DNA of 64,000 bases from Paenibacillus illinoisensis NBRC 15959 (GCF_004000925.1 NZ_BIME01000005.1:310001-374000); one strand, 5' to 3'; counted from the stretch's first letter, positions 16,179 to 26,277 are shown. The notes: generated by a model not told the origin, from the letters alone. Made by a program: numbers and translations.

Positions 16179-18221
16179 ATGACTGACAAGAACGAAGCGA
16201 TTCAAAAGGATGAGAACAACACAATCGACAACCTGTCGATTACAACTGTACGTACTCTGGCAATTGATGCAATCGAGAAAGCAAAATCGGGACACCCAGG
16301 AATGCCTATGGGCTCCGCTCCAATGGGGTACCAACTTTTTGCAAAAACGATGACACATAACCCGGACCACCCAACTTGGGTTAACCGGGACCGTTTTGTG
16401 CTGTCTGCAGGACATGGTTCCATGTTGCTGTACAGTTTGCTGCACCTGAGCGGCTACGATCTTCCTATGGAAGAATTGAAACAATTCCGCCAATGGGGAA
16501 GCAAAACTCCGGGTCACCCGGAATTCGGACATACTGCAGGTGTTGATGCTACGACTGGACCACTGGGTCAAGGTATTGCAATGGCTGTAGGTATGGCTAT
16601 GGCTGAAGCACAACTGGGCGCGACATACAACAAGGATAAATTCAATGTAATCGACCACTACACTTATGCAATTTGTGGTGACGGTGACCTCATGGAAGGC
16701 GTATCCCACGAAGCAGCTTCCCTTGCTGGACGTCTGCACCTGGGTAAACTGATCATGTTGTTCGATTCCAACGACATCACGCTTGATGGTGAGTTGAACC
16801 TGTCTTCTTCCGAAAGCATCGCAAAACGCTTCGAAGCTTATGGCTGGCAAGTGCTGCGCGTAGAAGATGGTAACGATCTGCCTGCAATCGAAAAAGCAAT
16901 TCAAGAAGGACAAGCAGATACACTGCGTCCTACACTGATCGAAGTGAAAACTGTTATCGGTTATGGTAGCCCGAACAAACAAGGTAAAGGCGGCCACGGC
17001 GGTACTCACGGTTCCCCACTGGGTGCTGACGAAGCGAAACTGACCAAAGAATTTTACAAATGGGTTTACGAGGAAGATTTCCACGTACCAGCTGAAGTTC
17101 GCGATCACTTTGCTCAAGTCAAAGATCGTGGTATCTCCGCAAACAAAGCTTGGGACGAGAAATTCGCCGAGTACAAAAAAGCATTCCCTGAGCTGGCAGC
17201 TCAGTTCGAAACAGCAATCAACGGTGACCTTCCAGAAGGTTGGGACCGCGATCTGCCTAAATATGCTGCAACAGACAAAGCTCTTTCCACTCGTGTTGCT
17301 TCCGGTAACGCACTGAACGGTTTGGCGCATAACGTGCCTCATCTGACTGGTGGATCTGCTGACTTGGAAAGCTCCACAATGACACACCTGAACAACATTG
17401 CAAACTTTGCTCCAGAAGATTACTCTGGCCGCAACATCTACTTCGGTATCCGTGAATTCGGTATGGCTGGTGCAATGAATGGTATGGCACTGCACAGCGG
17501 TGTGAAAGTATTCGGTGGTACATTCTTCGTGTTCACTGACTACCTGCGTCCGGCTGTTCGTCTGGCGTCCCTGATGGGTCTGCCTGTGACATACGTCCTG
17601 ACTCACGACAGTATCGCTGTTGGTGAAGATGGTCCTACACACGAACCAATTGAGCAACTCGCGTCCCTGCGTATCATTCCTAACCTGACGGTTATTCGTC
17701 CGGCTGACGGTAATGAGACATCTGCTGCATGGGCTTATGCGCTTGAGAACAAGAGCAACCCAGTTGCACTCGTACTCACTCGTCAAAACCTGCCGATCCT
17801 GGAAGGAACAGTAGAAGGTTCCCGTGAGAACGTTAAACGCGGCGCTTATGTTGTTTCCGATGCAAAAGACGGCAAAGCTGTAGCACAAATCATCGCTACA
17901 GGTTCCGAAGTGCAACTGGCTGTCAAAGCTCAAGCTGCACTGGCTGAACAAGGTATCCAAGTTCGTGTAATCAGCATGCCGAGCTGGGATCTGTTCGAGA
18001 AACAGGACAAAGCTTACAAAGAATCCGTCTTGCTTCCAGATGTAAAAGCTCGTTTGGCCATTGAAATGGCTTATCCAATGGGCTGGGAGAAATATGTTGG
18101 CGATCAAGGCGACATTCTCGGAATCAGCACATTCGGTGCTTCCGCGCCTGGCGACCGTGTTATCGAAGAGTATGGCTTCACAGTTGATAACGTGGTTAGC
18201 CGCGTAAAAGCATTGCTGTAA
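16179..18221 (+). CDS. tkt: Transketolase
   Basis: A ThDP-dependent enzyme of the pentose phosphate pathway that moves two-carbon ketol units between sugar phosphates. 680 residues; the family is usually 660-680. Motifs: 'SGHPGMPMG', '[15 protein letters not shown]', the ThDP/Mg motif '[19 protein letters not shown]', '[23 protein letters not shown]', '[12 protein letters not shown]', '[18 protein letters not shown]', and '[24 protein letters not shown]'. The coding sequence is strongly biased to preferred codons (e.g. GGT, CGT, AAC), suggesting high expression. ATG 16179 follows ATGAGGAGG. A hairpin follows at 18236-18277, then ppnP and pgi in the same direction. Confidence 0.97.
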   Translation: MTDKNEAIQKDENNTIDNLSITTVRTLAIDAIEKAKSGHPGMPMGSAPMGYQLFAKTMTHNPDHPTWVNRDRFVLSAGHGSMLLYSLLHLSGYDLPMEELKQFRQWGSKTPGHPEFGHTAGVDATTGPLGQGIAMAVGMAMAEAQLGATYNKDKFNVIDHYTYAICGDGDLMEGVSHEAASLAGRLHLGKLIMLFDSNDITLDGELNLSSSESIAKRFEAYGWQVLRVEDGNDLPAIEKAIQEGQADTLRPTLIEVKTVIGYGSPNKQGKGGHGGTHGSPLGADEAKLTKEFYKWVYEEDFHVPAEVRDHFAQVKDRGISANKAWDEKFAEYKKAFPELAAQFETAINGDLPEGWDRDLPKYAATDKALSTRVASGNALNGLAHNVPHLTGGSADLESSTMTHLNNIANFAPEDYSGRNIYFGIREFGMAGAMNGMALHSGVKVFGGTFFVFTDYLRPAVRLASLMGLPVTYVLTHDSIAVGEDGPTHEPIEQLASLRIIPNLTVIRPADGNETSAAWAYALENKSNPVALVLTRQNLPILEGTVEGSRENVKRGAYVVSDAKDGKAVAQIIATGSEVQLAVKAQAALAEQGIQVRVISMPSWDLFEKQDKAYKESVLLPDVKARLAIEMAYPMGWEKYVGDQGDILGISTFGASAPGDRVIEEYGFTVDNVVSRVKALL

Positions 18222-18235
18222 TAGCTTGATAAACG

Positions 18236-18277
18236 CTGCTAAGAATCGAACAGACTCATTTGTTCGGTTCGTAGCAG
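18236..18277 (+). terminator. Hairpin after tkt, weak or partial terminator
   Basis: CTGCTAAGAATCGAAC pairs imperfectly with GTTCGGTTCGTAGCAG. There is no clear T-run, so it may stabilise the tkt mRNA or terminate partially before ppnP. Confidence 0.5.
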
Positions 18278-18366
18278 TAAAGTTATTTCCGGCAGAGTAA
18301 GGATGAGAATTCATCCTGATCTGTTTTGCCTTTTGTTTTCATTAACTTCAGGGGGAGCGGGTACGC

Positions 18367-18684
18367 ATGTCACAGTTTGATCAAGTCAGTGTAGTAAAAG
18401 AGGCCAACATTTATTATGATGGCCAGGTAACCAGCAGAACGGTTATTTTGGGGGATGGCAGCAAAGTGACTCTGGGCATCATGCTCCCAGGCAGCTATGA
18501 GTTCGGTACAGATTCCCGTGAAATCATGGAGATTCTGTCCGGCGATCTGAGAGTACTGCTTCCCGGAGAAGAAGATTGGCAAGAGATTCAAGGTCAAGCT
18601 ACGTTCCACGTGCCTGCCGAATCCAAATTCAAACTGGAGATACGCAGCGTTACCGACTACTGCTGCTCGTACCCGGCGGAATAA
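18367..18684 (+). CDS. ppnP: Pyrimidine/purine nucleoside phosphorylase (DUF1255)
   Basis: A 105-residue cupin-like protein of the YaiE/PpnP family, which phosphorolyses several nucleosides to base plus (deoxy)ribose 1-phosphate. It shows 'ANIYYDGQVTSRTV', 'GIMLPGSYEFGTDSREIMEILSG' and 'TFHVPAESKFKLEI', the conserved family core; the E. coli member is 94 residues. GGGGGAGCGGG precedes ATG 18367. It lies between tkt and pgi, which fits channelling of the released pentose phosphate into sugar metabolism (inference). A strong terminator follows. Confidence 0.88.
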   Translation: MSQFDQVSVVKEANIYYDGQVTSRTVILGDGSKVTLGIMLPGSYEFGTDSREIMEILSGDLRVLLPGEEDWQEIQGQATFHVPAESKFKLEIRSVTDYCCSYPAE

Positions 18685-18689
18685 TACAA

Positions 18690-18736
18690 GAAGGGTAGCC
18701 AAAACCCGCAATCAGCGGGTTTGGTTTACCCTTTTT
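18690..18736 (+). terminator. Intrinsic terminator after ppnP
   Basis: AAGGGTA-CC-AAACCCGC pairs with GCGGGTTTGG-TACCCTT around a short ATCA-type loop, followed by a T-run at 18732-18736. Confidence 0.88.
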
Positions 18737-18775
18737 GCTTCTTGAATTTGAAGTGACAAAGTTCAAGCTGCAAGC

Positions 18776-18804
18776 TTGTCAGCCCCGTGGATTTGAAGTA
18801 TCCT
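18776..18804 (+). promoter_or_regulatory. Sigma-A-like promoter for pgi
   Basis: TTGTCA at 18776-18781 and TATCCT at 18799-18804 are spaced by 17 bases. They sit between the ppnP terminator and the pgi start. Confidence 0.5.
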
Positions 18805-18868
18805 TATGCTAAGTTGTTTGAATGGAAAACGGAAAAATAAGCTACCGATATCAGGAGGTTTTTAGATC

Positions 18869-20224
18869 ATGGCAAAAAAAGTGAAGTTTGATTACAGCAC
18901 TGCCTTGCAATTTGTAAACCAGCATGAAGTGGACTATTTCGCTGAACCGATTCGTCTGGCTCACGAGCAGCTTCACAACGGAACAGGAACCGGATCCGAT
19001 TACCTGGGCTGGATTGACCTGCCAACCGCTTACGACAAGGAAGAATTCTCCCGCATTCAAAAAGCGGCTGCCAAAATCCAAAGTGATTCCGAAGTACTGA
19101 TTGTTATCGGTATCGGTGGTTCATACCTGGGTGCACGCGCAGCGATTGAGATGCTGACACACTCTTTCTATAACAACCTGCCAAAAGATAAACGCAAAAC
19201 GCCTGAAATCTATTTCGCAGGAAACAATATCAGCTCCACCTATGTAACTCATTTGCTGGATCTGGTTGAAGGCAAAGACTTTTCCGTGAACGTTATCTCC
19301 AAATCCGGTACGACAACCGAGCCAGCCATTGCTTTCCGTATCTTCCGTGCAGCACTGGAGAAAAAATACGGTAAAGAAGAAGCACGCAAACGTATCTATG
19401 CTACAACAGACAAAGAGCGCGGCGCACTGAAAAAACTGGCGAACGAAGAAGGCTACGAGTCTTTCGTTATTCCGGATGATGTTGGTGGACGTTACTCGGT
19501 ACTGACAGCAGTAGGCTTGCTGCCAATTGCTACAGCTGGCATTAACATCGAAGAAATGATGCAAGGTGCGGCTGACGCATCCAAAGAATACAGCAACCCG
19601 AATGTAGCTGAGAATGAAGCGTATCAATATGCTGCTGTTCGTAACGCACTGTACCGCAAAGGTAAAGGAACAGAAATCCTCGTAAACTACGAGCCATCCC
19701 TGCACTTTGTATCCGAGTGGTGGAAACAGCTTTATGGAGAGAGTGAAGGTAAAGATTACAAAGGAATCTATCCTGCATCTGTTGATTTCTCCACGGACTT
19801 GCACTCCATGGGTCAATTCATCCAGGAAGGAAGCCGGAACATTTTCGAAACCGTCATTCAGGTAGCTGAAGTATCCGAGCATATTTCGATCGAAGCTGAT
19901 CCGGATGACCTCGATGGTCTGAACTTCCTTGAAGGCAAAACAATGGACTTCGTCAACAAAAAAGCGTTCCAAGGCACGCTGCTTGCACATACAGATGGCC
20001 AAGTTCCAAACCTGATTGTGAATATTCCGGATATGTCTCCATATTCTTTCGGATATCTGGTATACTTCTTTGAAAAAGCATGCGGCATCAGCGGATATCT
20101 GCTGGGCGTCAACCCGTTTGACCAACCAGGAGTAGAAGCTTACAAGAAAAATATGTTCGCATTGCTGGGCAAACCAGGCTTTGAAGAAGAGAAAGCAGCG
20201 CTTGAAGCGAGACTTTCTGAATAA
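18869..20224 (+). CDS. pgi: Glucose-6-phosphate isomerase
   Basis: Interconverts glucose 6-phosphate and fructose 6-phosphate in glycolysis and gluconeogenesis. The length of 451 residues matches the Firmicute form (B. subtilis ~450). Motifs: '[17 protein letters not shown]', '[16 protein letters not shown]', '[17 protein letters not shown]', '[15 protein letters not shown]' and the C-terminal '[20 protein letters not shown]' with the active-site Lys. ATG 18869 is preceded by CAGGAGG. It has its own promoter at 18776-18804. Codon use resembles tkt, consistent with high expression. Confidence 0.97.
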   Translation: MAKKVKFDYSTALQFVNQHEVDYFAEPIRLAHEQLHNGTGTGSDYLGWIDLPTAYDKEEFSRIQKAAAKIQSDSEVLIVIGIGGSYLGARAAIEMLTHSFYNNLPKDKRKTPEIYFAGNNISSTYVTHLLDLVEGKDFSVNVISKSGTTTEPAIAFRIFRAALEKKYGKEEARKRIYATTDKERGALKKLANEEGYESFVIPDDVGGRYSVLTAVGLLPIATAGINIEEMMQGAADASKEYSNPNVAENEAYQYAAVRNALYRKGKGTEILVNYEPSLHFVSEWWKQLYGESEGKDYKGIYPASVDFSTDLHSMGQFIQEGSRNIFETVIQVAEVSEHISIEADPDDLDGLNFLEGKTMDFVNKKAFQGTLLAHTDGQVPNLIVNIPDMSPYSFGYLVYFFEKACGISGYLLGVNPFDQPGVEAYKKNMFALLGKPGFEEEKAALEARLSE

Positions 20225-20392
20225 TTCATGGTTTGACTCATATAGTTAAATAAGGCATGTGTAATGACACCCGGGTTTCATTGTGAGGTAAAATGCAGTG
20301 ATCCCCGGATGTTTAAACCAAGGCAGTTCATCCGCGTCCGCGCGGGGAACTGCTTTCTTGTAAAATGGATTAAATCGGAAAGTTGGATTGAA

Positions 20393-21025
20393 ATGCTTGA
20401 ACGTTATCGCACGGTTCGAGGACCGGGCAATCTGGAAATTGTCATCAAGAAGTCGCGTTTCATCGGTCATATTATGCCAGTTACAACGGAAGAAGAAGCA
20501 GTTGCTTTTATTGATGAAATCAAGAAGAAACACTGGAATGCCACTCATAACTGTTCCGCTTACATGATAGGGGAAAGAGATGAGATCCAGAAGCAATCCG
20601 ATGACGGGGAACCAAGCGGAACTGCTGGGAAACCCATTCTTGAAGTCATCAAAAATCAGCAACTGAAAAATGTGGCTATTGTGGTTACACGGTATTTTGG
20701 GGGAATCATGCTTGGGGCTGGCGGTTTAATCCGTGCATATACGGATGGCGCTGTAGCGGCTATTGAAGCTGGAGAGGCTATAACCAAAGTGCTTCATCGT
20801 GAAGTGTTTGTGGAACTGGATTATACGTGGCTGGGAAAAGTGGAAAATGAATTAAGAAGCCGGGAAGTCCGTACGGGTGAAACTGGATTCACCGATAAGG
20901 TTACGTTGACTTGTCTTCCGCCGGATAGTGAAACCGAGGCATTTATCGCCTGGATCACGGATTTGACGCAAGGGCAATCCCGGATCACGGAGGGACAGCG
21001 GCTTTATTTTATTGAAGGGGAATAA
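20393..21025 (+). CDS. yvyE: YigZ/YvyE family (IMPACT-domain) protein
   Basis: A 210-residue protein with an N-terminal IMPACT/UPF0029 domain ('LEIVIKKSRFIGHIMPV', 'NCSAYMIG', 'SDDGEPSGTAGKPILEVI', 'VVTRYFGGIMLGAGGLIRAY') and a C-terminal DUF1949 ferredoxin-like domain. Members are linked to translation or stress responses and the exact activity is open. An in-frame ATG at 20264 exists, but family members begin about where ATG 20393 lies (M-L-E-R-Y). The weak GGAAAG upstream is only partial support. The TetR-family gene starts 5 bases after its stop and uses a ribosome site inside it, implying coupling. Confidence 0.9.
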   Translation: MLERYRTVRGPGNLEIVIKKSRFIGHIMPVTTEEEAVAFIDEIKKKHWNATHNCSAYMIGERDEIQKQSDDGEPSGTAGKPILEVIKNQQLKNVAIVVTRYFGGIMLGAGGLIRAYTDGAVAAIEAGEAITKVLHREVFVELDYTWLGKVENELRSREVRTGETGFTDKVTLTCLPPDSETEAFIAWITDLTQGQSRITEGQRLYFIEGE

Positions 21026-21030
21026 AATAT

Positions 21031-21612
21031 ATGGCTAGAAGAGCAGTCGAACAAGAGTTGTCGAGGGAGCGGATCCTGGAGGCGGCGAGACATCTTTTTA
21101 TTACCAAAGGATACCGCGCCATTTCGATGCGAAGCATCGGCCAGCATCTGGGCTATAGTCATGGGTCGCTGTATTATCATTTCAAGGAAAAGGCAGAATT
21201 GTTCTATGCCATTGTGGTAGAAGATTTCAATCATCTGGGACATTTGCTGCTGCAAGCCATGGTCAGGCCTGTCGTGGGCGGTATGAGCAAGGTAGAGCAT
21301 ATCATGCTCGAATTCATTCGTTTTGGTCTGGAGAATCCGTATCAGTACGAGATTATGTTCATGATTCGGGATGAGGAGCTGTTATCCTATTGTCGTACGG
21401 AGCAGGGAAGATGCTTCGAATTGTTTGCTTCCATTGTCAGGCAGTACATGAACGAGGAAGGCTGTACGGATGAGGATATCCAATGTGTGCCACGCACACT
21501 GTTTTTGTCCATGCACGGATTTATATCGTATTATATTCAGGATCGTGTAACGTTTGCTGAGATTGAATCGTCGGCATTATCTCATGTCAAAGTACTATGC
21601 CGCAATCTATAA
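21031..21612 (+). CDS. TetR/AcrR-family transcriptional regulator
   Basis: A 193-residue regulator. The N-terminal ~60 residues form a TetR DNA-binding domain ('ERILEAARHLFITKGYRAISMRSIGQHLGYSHGSLYYHFKEKAELFYAIV'-type pattern). The C-terminal ligand domain contains 'HIMLEFIRFGLENPYQYEIMF' and is similar in outline to TetR_C_33-like groups. The target is unknown. TetR genes often regulate neighbours, but here it is cotranscribed with yvyE and convergent with yjbQ, so no target is obvious. A terminator follows. Confidence 0.88.
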   Translation: MARRAVEQELSRERILEAARHLFITKGYRAISMRSIGQHLGYSHGSLYYHFKEKAELFYAIVVEDFNHLGHLLLQAMVRPVVGGMSKVEHIMLEFIRFGLENPYQYEIMFMIRDEELLSYCRTEQGRCFELFASIVRQYMNEEGCTDEDIQCVPRTLFLSMHGFISYYIQDRVTFAEIESSALSHVKVLCRNL

Positions 21613-21736
21613 CACCAGCCTGGCGTCCTATAAAAGGCGCTATTGTCGCACTCCTATACTTCAGGGCGGTGAATTGTCATAACATTAATTCTTTATAACG
21701 TTGTCTCGCGAAAGTTTATTAGCGCGAAAGACCAAG

Positions 21737-21779
21737 ACAGGCGGATCGTCAGCCCTAAATCAGGGTTGTCCGCCTGTTT
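21737..21779. terminator. Intrinsic terminator between tetR-family gene and yjbQ
   Basis: ACAGGCGGA pairs with TCCGCCTGT, and inner AGCCCT pairs with AGGGTT. T residues flank the + side. It probably serves both convergent genes. Confidence 0.75.
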
Positions 21780-21792
21780 GCGTTTGGCTGAA

Positions 21793-22194
21793 TTAGCCTT
21801 CCATGATCTTGATAAAATATTCCCGCTCACGAGGGCCGTCGAATTCGCTGAAATAAATCCCCTGCCATCTGCCGAGTAATAATCGGCCTTCATGAATGAT
21901 CACCGTTTGAGATGGACCGGTTGTGATTGATTTGAGGTGAGAAGCGGTATTCCCCTCAGCATGTCGATATTGAGGATGTTCCCAAGGATACACTTCGTTC
22001 AGACGAAGCAGCACATCATGTTTAACATCCGGGTCGGCATTTTCATTAATCGCAATACCTGCTGTGGTATGGGGACAATAGACAAGGACAGTTCCGTTTT
22101 GTACACCGCTATTACGGACAACCTGCTCTACTTCTCTTGTGATATCCTTGATTTCATCCCGTCTGGAGGTCGATATTTTTTTCGTATATAACAT
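21793..22194 (-). CDS. yjbQ: YjbQ/UPF0047 family protein
   Basis: A 133-residue protein with the UPF0047 signature: 'VLVYCPHTTAGIAINENADPDV', 'LNEVYPWEHPQYRHAEGNTASHLKS' and 'LLLGRWQGIYFSEFDGPRERE'. The conserved His residues (HTT, HAEGN) likely bind metal. Members show secondary thiamin-phosphate synthase activity; their physiological role is uncertain. ATG 22194 is preceded by AGGAG. It stands alone, divergent from the sulfate operon. Confidence 0.9.
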   Translation of the reverse strand: MLYTKKISTSRRDEIKDITREVEQVVRNSGVQNGTVLVYCPHTTAGIAINENADPDVKHDVLLRLNEVYPWEHPQYRHAEGNTASHLKSITTGPSQTVIIHEGRLLLGRWQGIYFSEFDGPREREYFIKIMEG

Positions 22195-22496
22195 CTGGCA
22201 GCACTCCTTATCCTCGTAAATTCTCTTCTAGATTGTACCTTAACCACTCCAATTCAAACAAACCACATTTCACGGGTAAAATGGTTAACAAATCATCTGC
22301 TAAACGCCTAAATTATATACAATAAAAACATTGACGGTTAGCACTGCAAACTGGTAAAGTATCAGATAAGCAAAAAACCAAGTAGACTAATGGGAATAAT
22401 GTTAAAGTGATATAATCCAACTTAGAAAAATGAATGTACCAAAGCAGGGAGACTGCCGACCGGATATGGAGCCGGAGGCTGGGAGGGAATGCAGCA
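22195..22496. promoter_or_regulatory. Divergent intergenic region with two candidate cysT promoters
   Basis: TTGACG (22331-22336) with TAAAGT (22355-22360) at 18-base spacing and a TG one base before the -10 is one candidate. A second is the extended -10 'TGATATAAT' ending at 22416. No S-box or T-box core is visible, so sulfur control of this operon, if any, should be by a DNA-binding protein. No open frame is supported here. Confidence 0.5.
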
Positions 22497-23312
22497 ATGA
22501 ATACCGTTCTTCGTCACAAGGGATGGACTTGGGGATTCCGCAGTACTGTATTGCTATATTTTATTGTACTCATCGTTCTTCCAATTATCGGTGTGTACGT
22601 CAATTCCTTCTCTGAAGGATGGAGCAATTTCGCCGAGAGCATCATGGATCCAATCGCGTGGAAAGCCGTATTGCTGACCGTTCGACTGGCTGTTGTCGCC
22701 ACACTGATTAACGTGGTACTGGGCACCATGATTGCCTGGGTACTCACGCGTTATCGTTTCTTTGGGAGATCGTTTCTCAACAGTCTCGTAGATCTGCCCT
22801 TTGCACTTCCTACTGCAGTTGGCGGATTAATGATTATGCTGCTGCTTGGACCGGTCAGTGCTGTAGGCAAGCTGGCTGAAACCATGGGAATTGAAATCGT
22901 GTTTCATCAGCCTGCGATCGTCATTGCGATGACCTTTGTTACGTTCCCATTCGTGATTCGTGCGGTGCAGCCGCTGCTGGAGGAGATCGACCCTTCTGAG
23001 GAAGAGGCCTCCTATACCATGGGTGCATCGAAGGCACGTACGTTCAGGCAGGTTATTCTGCCTTCTATGGCTCCAGGCATGATTAGCGGTGGTATGCTTG
23101 CTTTCTCCAGAGCACTTGCAGAGTTTGGAGCAGTTGTGCTGGTGGCGGGTAACATCCCGGGCAGAACACTGACGGCTTCCGTATTTATTTACGGCGAGAT
23201 TGAAAGTGACAATCCTACGGGTGCAGCTGCTGTATCCGTGCTGCTCCTCACGCTCTCTTTCCTGATCCTCTGGCTGATTAATCTGGTGCAGATGCGGGGG
23301 AGAAGACGATGA
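22497..23312 (+). CDS. cysT: Sulfate ABC transporter permease CysT
   Basis: A 271-residue permease with six membrane helices and the permease loop 'EEDPSEEEASYTMGASKARTFRQVILPSMAPGMISG'-type EAA motif, which contacts CysA. Together with CysW it forms the sulfate/thiosulfate channel. GGGAGGGAA at 22481-22489 supports ATG 22497 over an in-frame ATG at 22434. The stop overlaps the cysW start by four bases (ATGA). Gene order T-W-A-binding protein is unlike the enteric order, where the binding protein is first. Molybdate is an alternative substrate, but two separate permeases favour sulfate. Confidence 0.9.
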   Translation: MNTVLRHKGWTWGFRSTVLLYFIVLIVLPIIGVYVNSFSEGWSNFAESIMDPIAWKAVLLTVRLAVVATLINVVLGTMIAWVLTRYRFFGRSFLNSLVDLPFALPTAVGGLMIMLLLGPVSAVGKLAETMGIEIVFHQPAIVIAMTFVTFPFVIRAVQPLLEEIDPSEEEASYTMGASKARTFRQVILPSMAPGMISGGMLAFSRALAEFGAVVLVAGNIPGRTLTASVFIYGEIESDNPTGAAAVSVLLLTLSFLILWLINLVQMRGRRR

Positions 23313-24106
23313 GACGGCTATTAATCGGACTGACATTTGCGGTATTTATTGTGCTTCTGATAATTCCTTTGGGACGCATTTTGCTCGGAGCATTTGAAGA
23401 CGGTGCAGGAGGCTTCCTGGATGGGCTGATGCGCCCTGAGGCGCTGCATGCCTTGATGATGACCGGGCTTGTGGTTCTGGTCGTCACGCTGTTAAATACA
23501 TTGTTTGGCATTATGATGGCCATTTACCTCGTTCGCGCCGGATGGCTTAGTGATCGCATCAAAGGATTGCTGAACAGCATTGTAGACCTGCCTTATGCGG
23601 TGTCCCCCGTCATTGGCGGATTGATGATTGTATTGCTGCTCGGCCCGAACAGCATTATGGGTGGCTTTTTTGAAGGAATCGGCTTCAATGTAGTCTACGC
23701 CTTCCCGGGTATGGTCATTGCAACGCTGTTTGTCACATTCCCGCTGATGGTCAGGGAGGTCATGCCGGTCCTGCAGGAACTCGGTTCGCAGCAGGAAGAG
23801 GCGGCGTCAACGCTTGGCGCGTATGGGTGGAGAACGTTCTGGAGTGTCACCTGGCCTTCCATCCGCTGGGCTGTCGTATACGGGCTTGTACTTACCGTGG
23901 CACGATCGCTTGGAGAGTTCGGTGCAGTGCTGGTGGTGTCGGGCAATATTATGAACAAAACGCAGACGGCAACAACGCTAGTTTATCAGGATGTTGAGAA
24001 TTTTAATGTCTCTGCCGCAAATGGTGTGGCATTGGTACTGGTTACCTTCTCCGTTGGGCTGCTGCTCATGATGGAATGGGCCAAGAAGCGAAAGGAAGTG
24101 CATTGA
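23309..24106 (+). CDS. cysW: Sulfate ABC transporter permease CysW
   Basis: The 265-residue partner permease of CysT with the same fold. Six hydrophobic segments are present, and an EAA loop around 'LGSQQEEAASTLGAYGWRTFWSVTWPSIRWAVVYG' contacts the ATPase. It also has the family 'GEFGAVLVVSGNI' stretch. The ATG at 23309 overlaps the cysT stop and cysA begins one base after its stop, so translation is coupled across the three genes. Confidence 0.92.
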   Translation: MRRLLIGLTFAVFIVLLIIPLGRILLGAFEDGAGGFLDGLMRPEALHALMMTGLVVLVVTLLNTLFGIMMAIYLVRAGWLSDRIKGLLNSIVDLPYAVSPVIGGLMIVLLLGPNSIMGGFFEGIGFNVVYAFPGMVIATLFVTFPLMVREVMPVLQELGSQQEEAASTLGAYGWRTFWSVTWPSIRWAVVYGLVLTVARSLGEFGAVLVVSGNIMNKTQTATTLVYQDVENFNVSAANGVALVLVTFSVGLLLMMEWAKKRKEVH

Positions 24107-24107
24107 T

Positions 24108-25172
24108 ATGCATGTGGAAGTCCGTGATCTGAACAAACATTTCGGTCAATTTCATGCGGTAAAAGATGTCTCGTTCGATATTGCCAAAGGCCATCTGATC
24201 GGTCTGCTAGGGCCCAGTGGAGGAGGCAAAACGTCTATTCTGCGCATGCTCGCCGGTCTGGAAAACCCGGACTCCGGAGAGATTCGCTTTCACGGCAAGG
24301 TTGTGAATCATCTGCCTCCACAGGAGCGGGGAATCGGGTTCGTTTTTCAGAACTATGCCTTGTTCAAACACATGACGGTTTTTGATAATATCGCTTTTGG
24401 ACTTAAGGTCAAAAAGACACCCAAAGCACAGATTCGCGATCGGGTCATGGAACTTGTTGAGCTGACCGGGCTAAAAGGTTTTGAACAGCGTTATCCGCAT
24501 CAACTGTCCGGTGGACAGCGTCAGCGTGTCGCATTCGCCAGAGCTTTGGCTCCTGAGCCGCAGCTGCTGCTGCTGGATGAGCCTTTTGCCGCCATCGATG
24601 CCAAGATTCGCCAAGAGCTGCGTTCATGGTTGAGAGAGCTGATTGAGCGTGTCGGCATTACCTCGATATTTGTAACACATGACCAGGATGAAGCGATCGA
24701 AGTTGCAGATGAAATCATGATTATCAGTCAAGGCCGTTTAGAGCAAAAAGGAACACCGTGGGATATCTACAAAAATCCGCAGACTCCATTTGTGGCAACC
24801 TTTATTGGTGAATCCACCGTTGTGGAGGATGCCTCGCAGCTTAAAGGCTTCGAACATGCGGTAGAAGGAGATCAAACGCGTGCCTTAATCAGGCCTGAGT
24901 ATATCGAGATTGGTCTGAAAAACGAATTCTCCATGCTGTCAGCTACAGAAAAGGGCACGGTGAAGCATCTTCACTTCCGCGGAAGTGAGTGGATGGTGGA
25001 AGTCGAGGTACAGGGCCACAAGCTGATCACCTATCGTTCACTTGAGAAAACGACACTGGAGATTGGTCAACAGATTCGTGTGCTTGTACACCGGGCTTAT
25101 CTGTTTAATGATACGGATAGCTGGGTTGTCGAGAATCGTTTGAAGGAAGATCCAATGCCGGTCATGATCTAA
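24108..25172 (+). CDS. cysA: Sulfate ABC transporter ATP-binding protein CysA
   Basis: A 354-residue ATPase. Walker A 'GPSGGGKTS' is at about residue 36, the Q-loop 'FVFQNYALF', ABC signature 'LSGGQRQRVAFARAL', Walker B 'LLLLDEPFAAID' and switch His 'VTHDQDEA'. The C-terminal ~115 residues form a TOBE/OB regulatory domain ('IRPEYIEIG', 'FRGSEWMVEVEV'). It energises sulfate or thiosulfate import through CysT-CysW. It follows cysW by one base, and the binding-protein gene follows after 26 bases. Confidence 0.93.
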   Translation: MHVEVRDLNKHFGQFHAVKDVSFDIAKGHLIGLLGPSGGGKTSILRMLAGLENPDSGEIRFHGKVVNHLPPQERGIGFVFQNYALFKHMTVFDNIAFGLKVKKTPKAQIRDRVMELVELTGLKGFEQRYPHQLSGGQRQRVAFARALAPEPQLLLLDEPFAAIDAKIRQELRSWLRELIERVGITSIFVTHDQDEAIEVADEIMIISQGRLEQKGTPWDIYKNPQTPFVATFIGESTVVEDASQLKGFEHAVEGDQTRALIRPEYIEIGLKNEFSMLSATEKGTVKHLHFRGSEWMVEVEVQGHKLITYRSLEKTTLEIGQQIRVLVHRAYLFNDTDSWVVENRLKEDPMPVMI

Positions 25173-25198
25173 AATGCACTCGAAAGAGAGGCTGCCCC

Positions 25199-26260
25199 AT
25201 GCAGACGATGAAGAAGAAAAGAACCCCCTTATACGCTGCCCTTATGCTTCTGGTCGTCTGCATGACCGTAGGCTGCAGCAATCAGGAAGCGGAAGGCGAA
25301 CAGAACGAACCCTCTGCAGCTGAACAATCCAATACGCTTGTCATTGGTGCATACAGTGTAGCCAAAGATGCTGTTGGAGAGCTGCTGCCCAAGTTCAAGG
25401 AGGAATGGAAAGCAAAAACCGGACAGACGGTCAATTTCCAGGAGTCCTATGAAGCCTCAGGCACTCAAGCAAGGGCCATTGTTGGCGGATTCGAGGCTGA
25501 TGTGGCACTGCTCGCCATGGAAAGTGACATCGATAAACTGGTCAAAGCCGACCTCGTGACCTCCGATTGGAAACAAACGCCGAATGATGGCATGATTACA
25601 CGTTCGATTGTTGTTCTTGGAACAAGGGATGGCAACCCACTGGGGATTCGTGATTTTGAGGATTTGACCAAGCCGGGAGTGAAGGTGCTGTACCCCAATC
25701 CCAAAACGTCAGGCGGAGCCCAGTGGGATATCAATGCGATCTACGGGGCTGGGCTGAAGATGTCGGAAGAAAAGGGCCAGAAGGACCCTGCCGCTGCCAA
25801 AGCGTTTCTGGAGAAGGTGCATGAAAATGTCGAGTCGCTGGATAAGAGCGGCCGATCTTCCATGGCAGCCTTTGAATATGGCGTCGGCGATGTCATCGTG
25901 ACTTATGAGAATGAATTGCTTGCCCGAATAGCCCAGGGTGTTAAATACGATATCGTTGTACCGAAGAATACCATTCTGATTGAAAATCCGGCGGTAGTGG
26001 TGGATAAATATGCGGATAAACATGGGAATCGGGAGTTGGCAGAGGCCTTTGTGGACTACCTGCGAACTCCGGAGGCTCAGCGGATATTTGCCAAGCATGG
26101 TTTTCGTTCGGTAGATCCGAATGTATTTGCCGAGACTGAATCCTCGTTTCCAACTCCTGAAGGTCTGTTTGATATCCATTACCTTGGTGGCTGGGACGAA
26201 GTGCGCAGTACGCTATATTCCAAACGCGGAGTCTGGTATCAGGTGCTGGCAGGACTATAA
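25199..26260 (+). CDS. Sulfate-binding lipoprotein (Sbp/CysP type)
   Basis: A 353-residue extracytoplasmic solute-binding protein. The signal peptide has a lipobox 'VGCSNQ' with Cys at about residue 26, so it is a membrane-anchored lipoprotein. The mature domain has the sulfate-binding family motifs 'FQESYEASGTQARAI' and 'NPKTSGGAQWDINAIYG' near the anion site, and 'VTYENELLA'. The ATG at 25199 follows AGAGAGG; ATG 25208 is a possible alternative. It is last in the operon and followed by a terminator at 26278-26316. Sulfate versus thiosulfate cannot be separated from sequence. Confidence 0.9.
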   Translation: MQTMKKKRTPLYAALMLLVVCMTVGCSNQEAEGEQNEPSAAEQSNTLVIGAYSVAKDAVGELLPKFKEEWKAKTGQTVNFQESYEASGTQARAIVGGFEADVALLAMESDIDKLVKADLVTSDWKQTPNDGMITRSIVVLGTRDGNPLGIRDFEDLTKPGVKVLYPNPKTSGGAQWDINAIYGAGLKMSEEKGQKDPAAAKAFLEKVHENVESLDKSGRSSMAAFEYGVGDVIVTYENELLARIAQGVKYDIVVPKNTILIENPAVVVDKYADKHGNRELAEAFVDYLRTPEAQRIFAKHGFRSVDPNVFAETESSFPTPEGLFDIHYLGGWDEVRSTLYSKRGVWYQVLAGL

Positions 26261-26277
26261 AAGAACTACAAACAAAG

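Noticed and set aside
16155-18314. A 719-codon open frame on the - strand opposite tkt (and similar long frames opposite pgi)
   Set aside because: It is a mirror of the strongly biased tkt codons, has a Cys/Phe/Ser-rich composition unlike a protein family, and lacks a ribosome site. The + strand gene is unmistakable.
22300-22496. SAM (S-box) riboswitch upstream of cysT
   Set aside because: The conserved S-box core segments are absent and there is no terminator-like platform.
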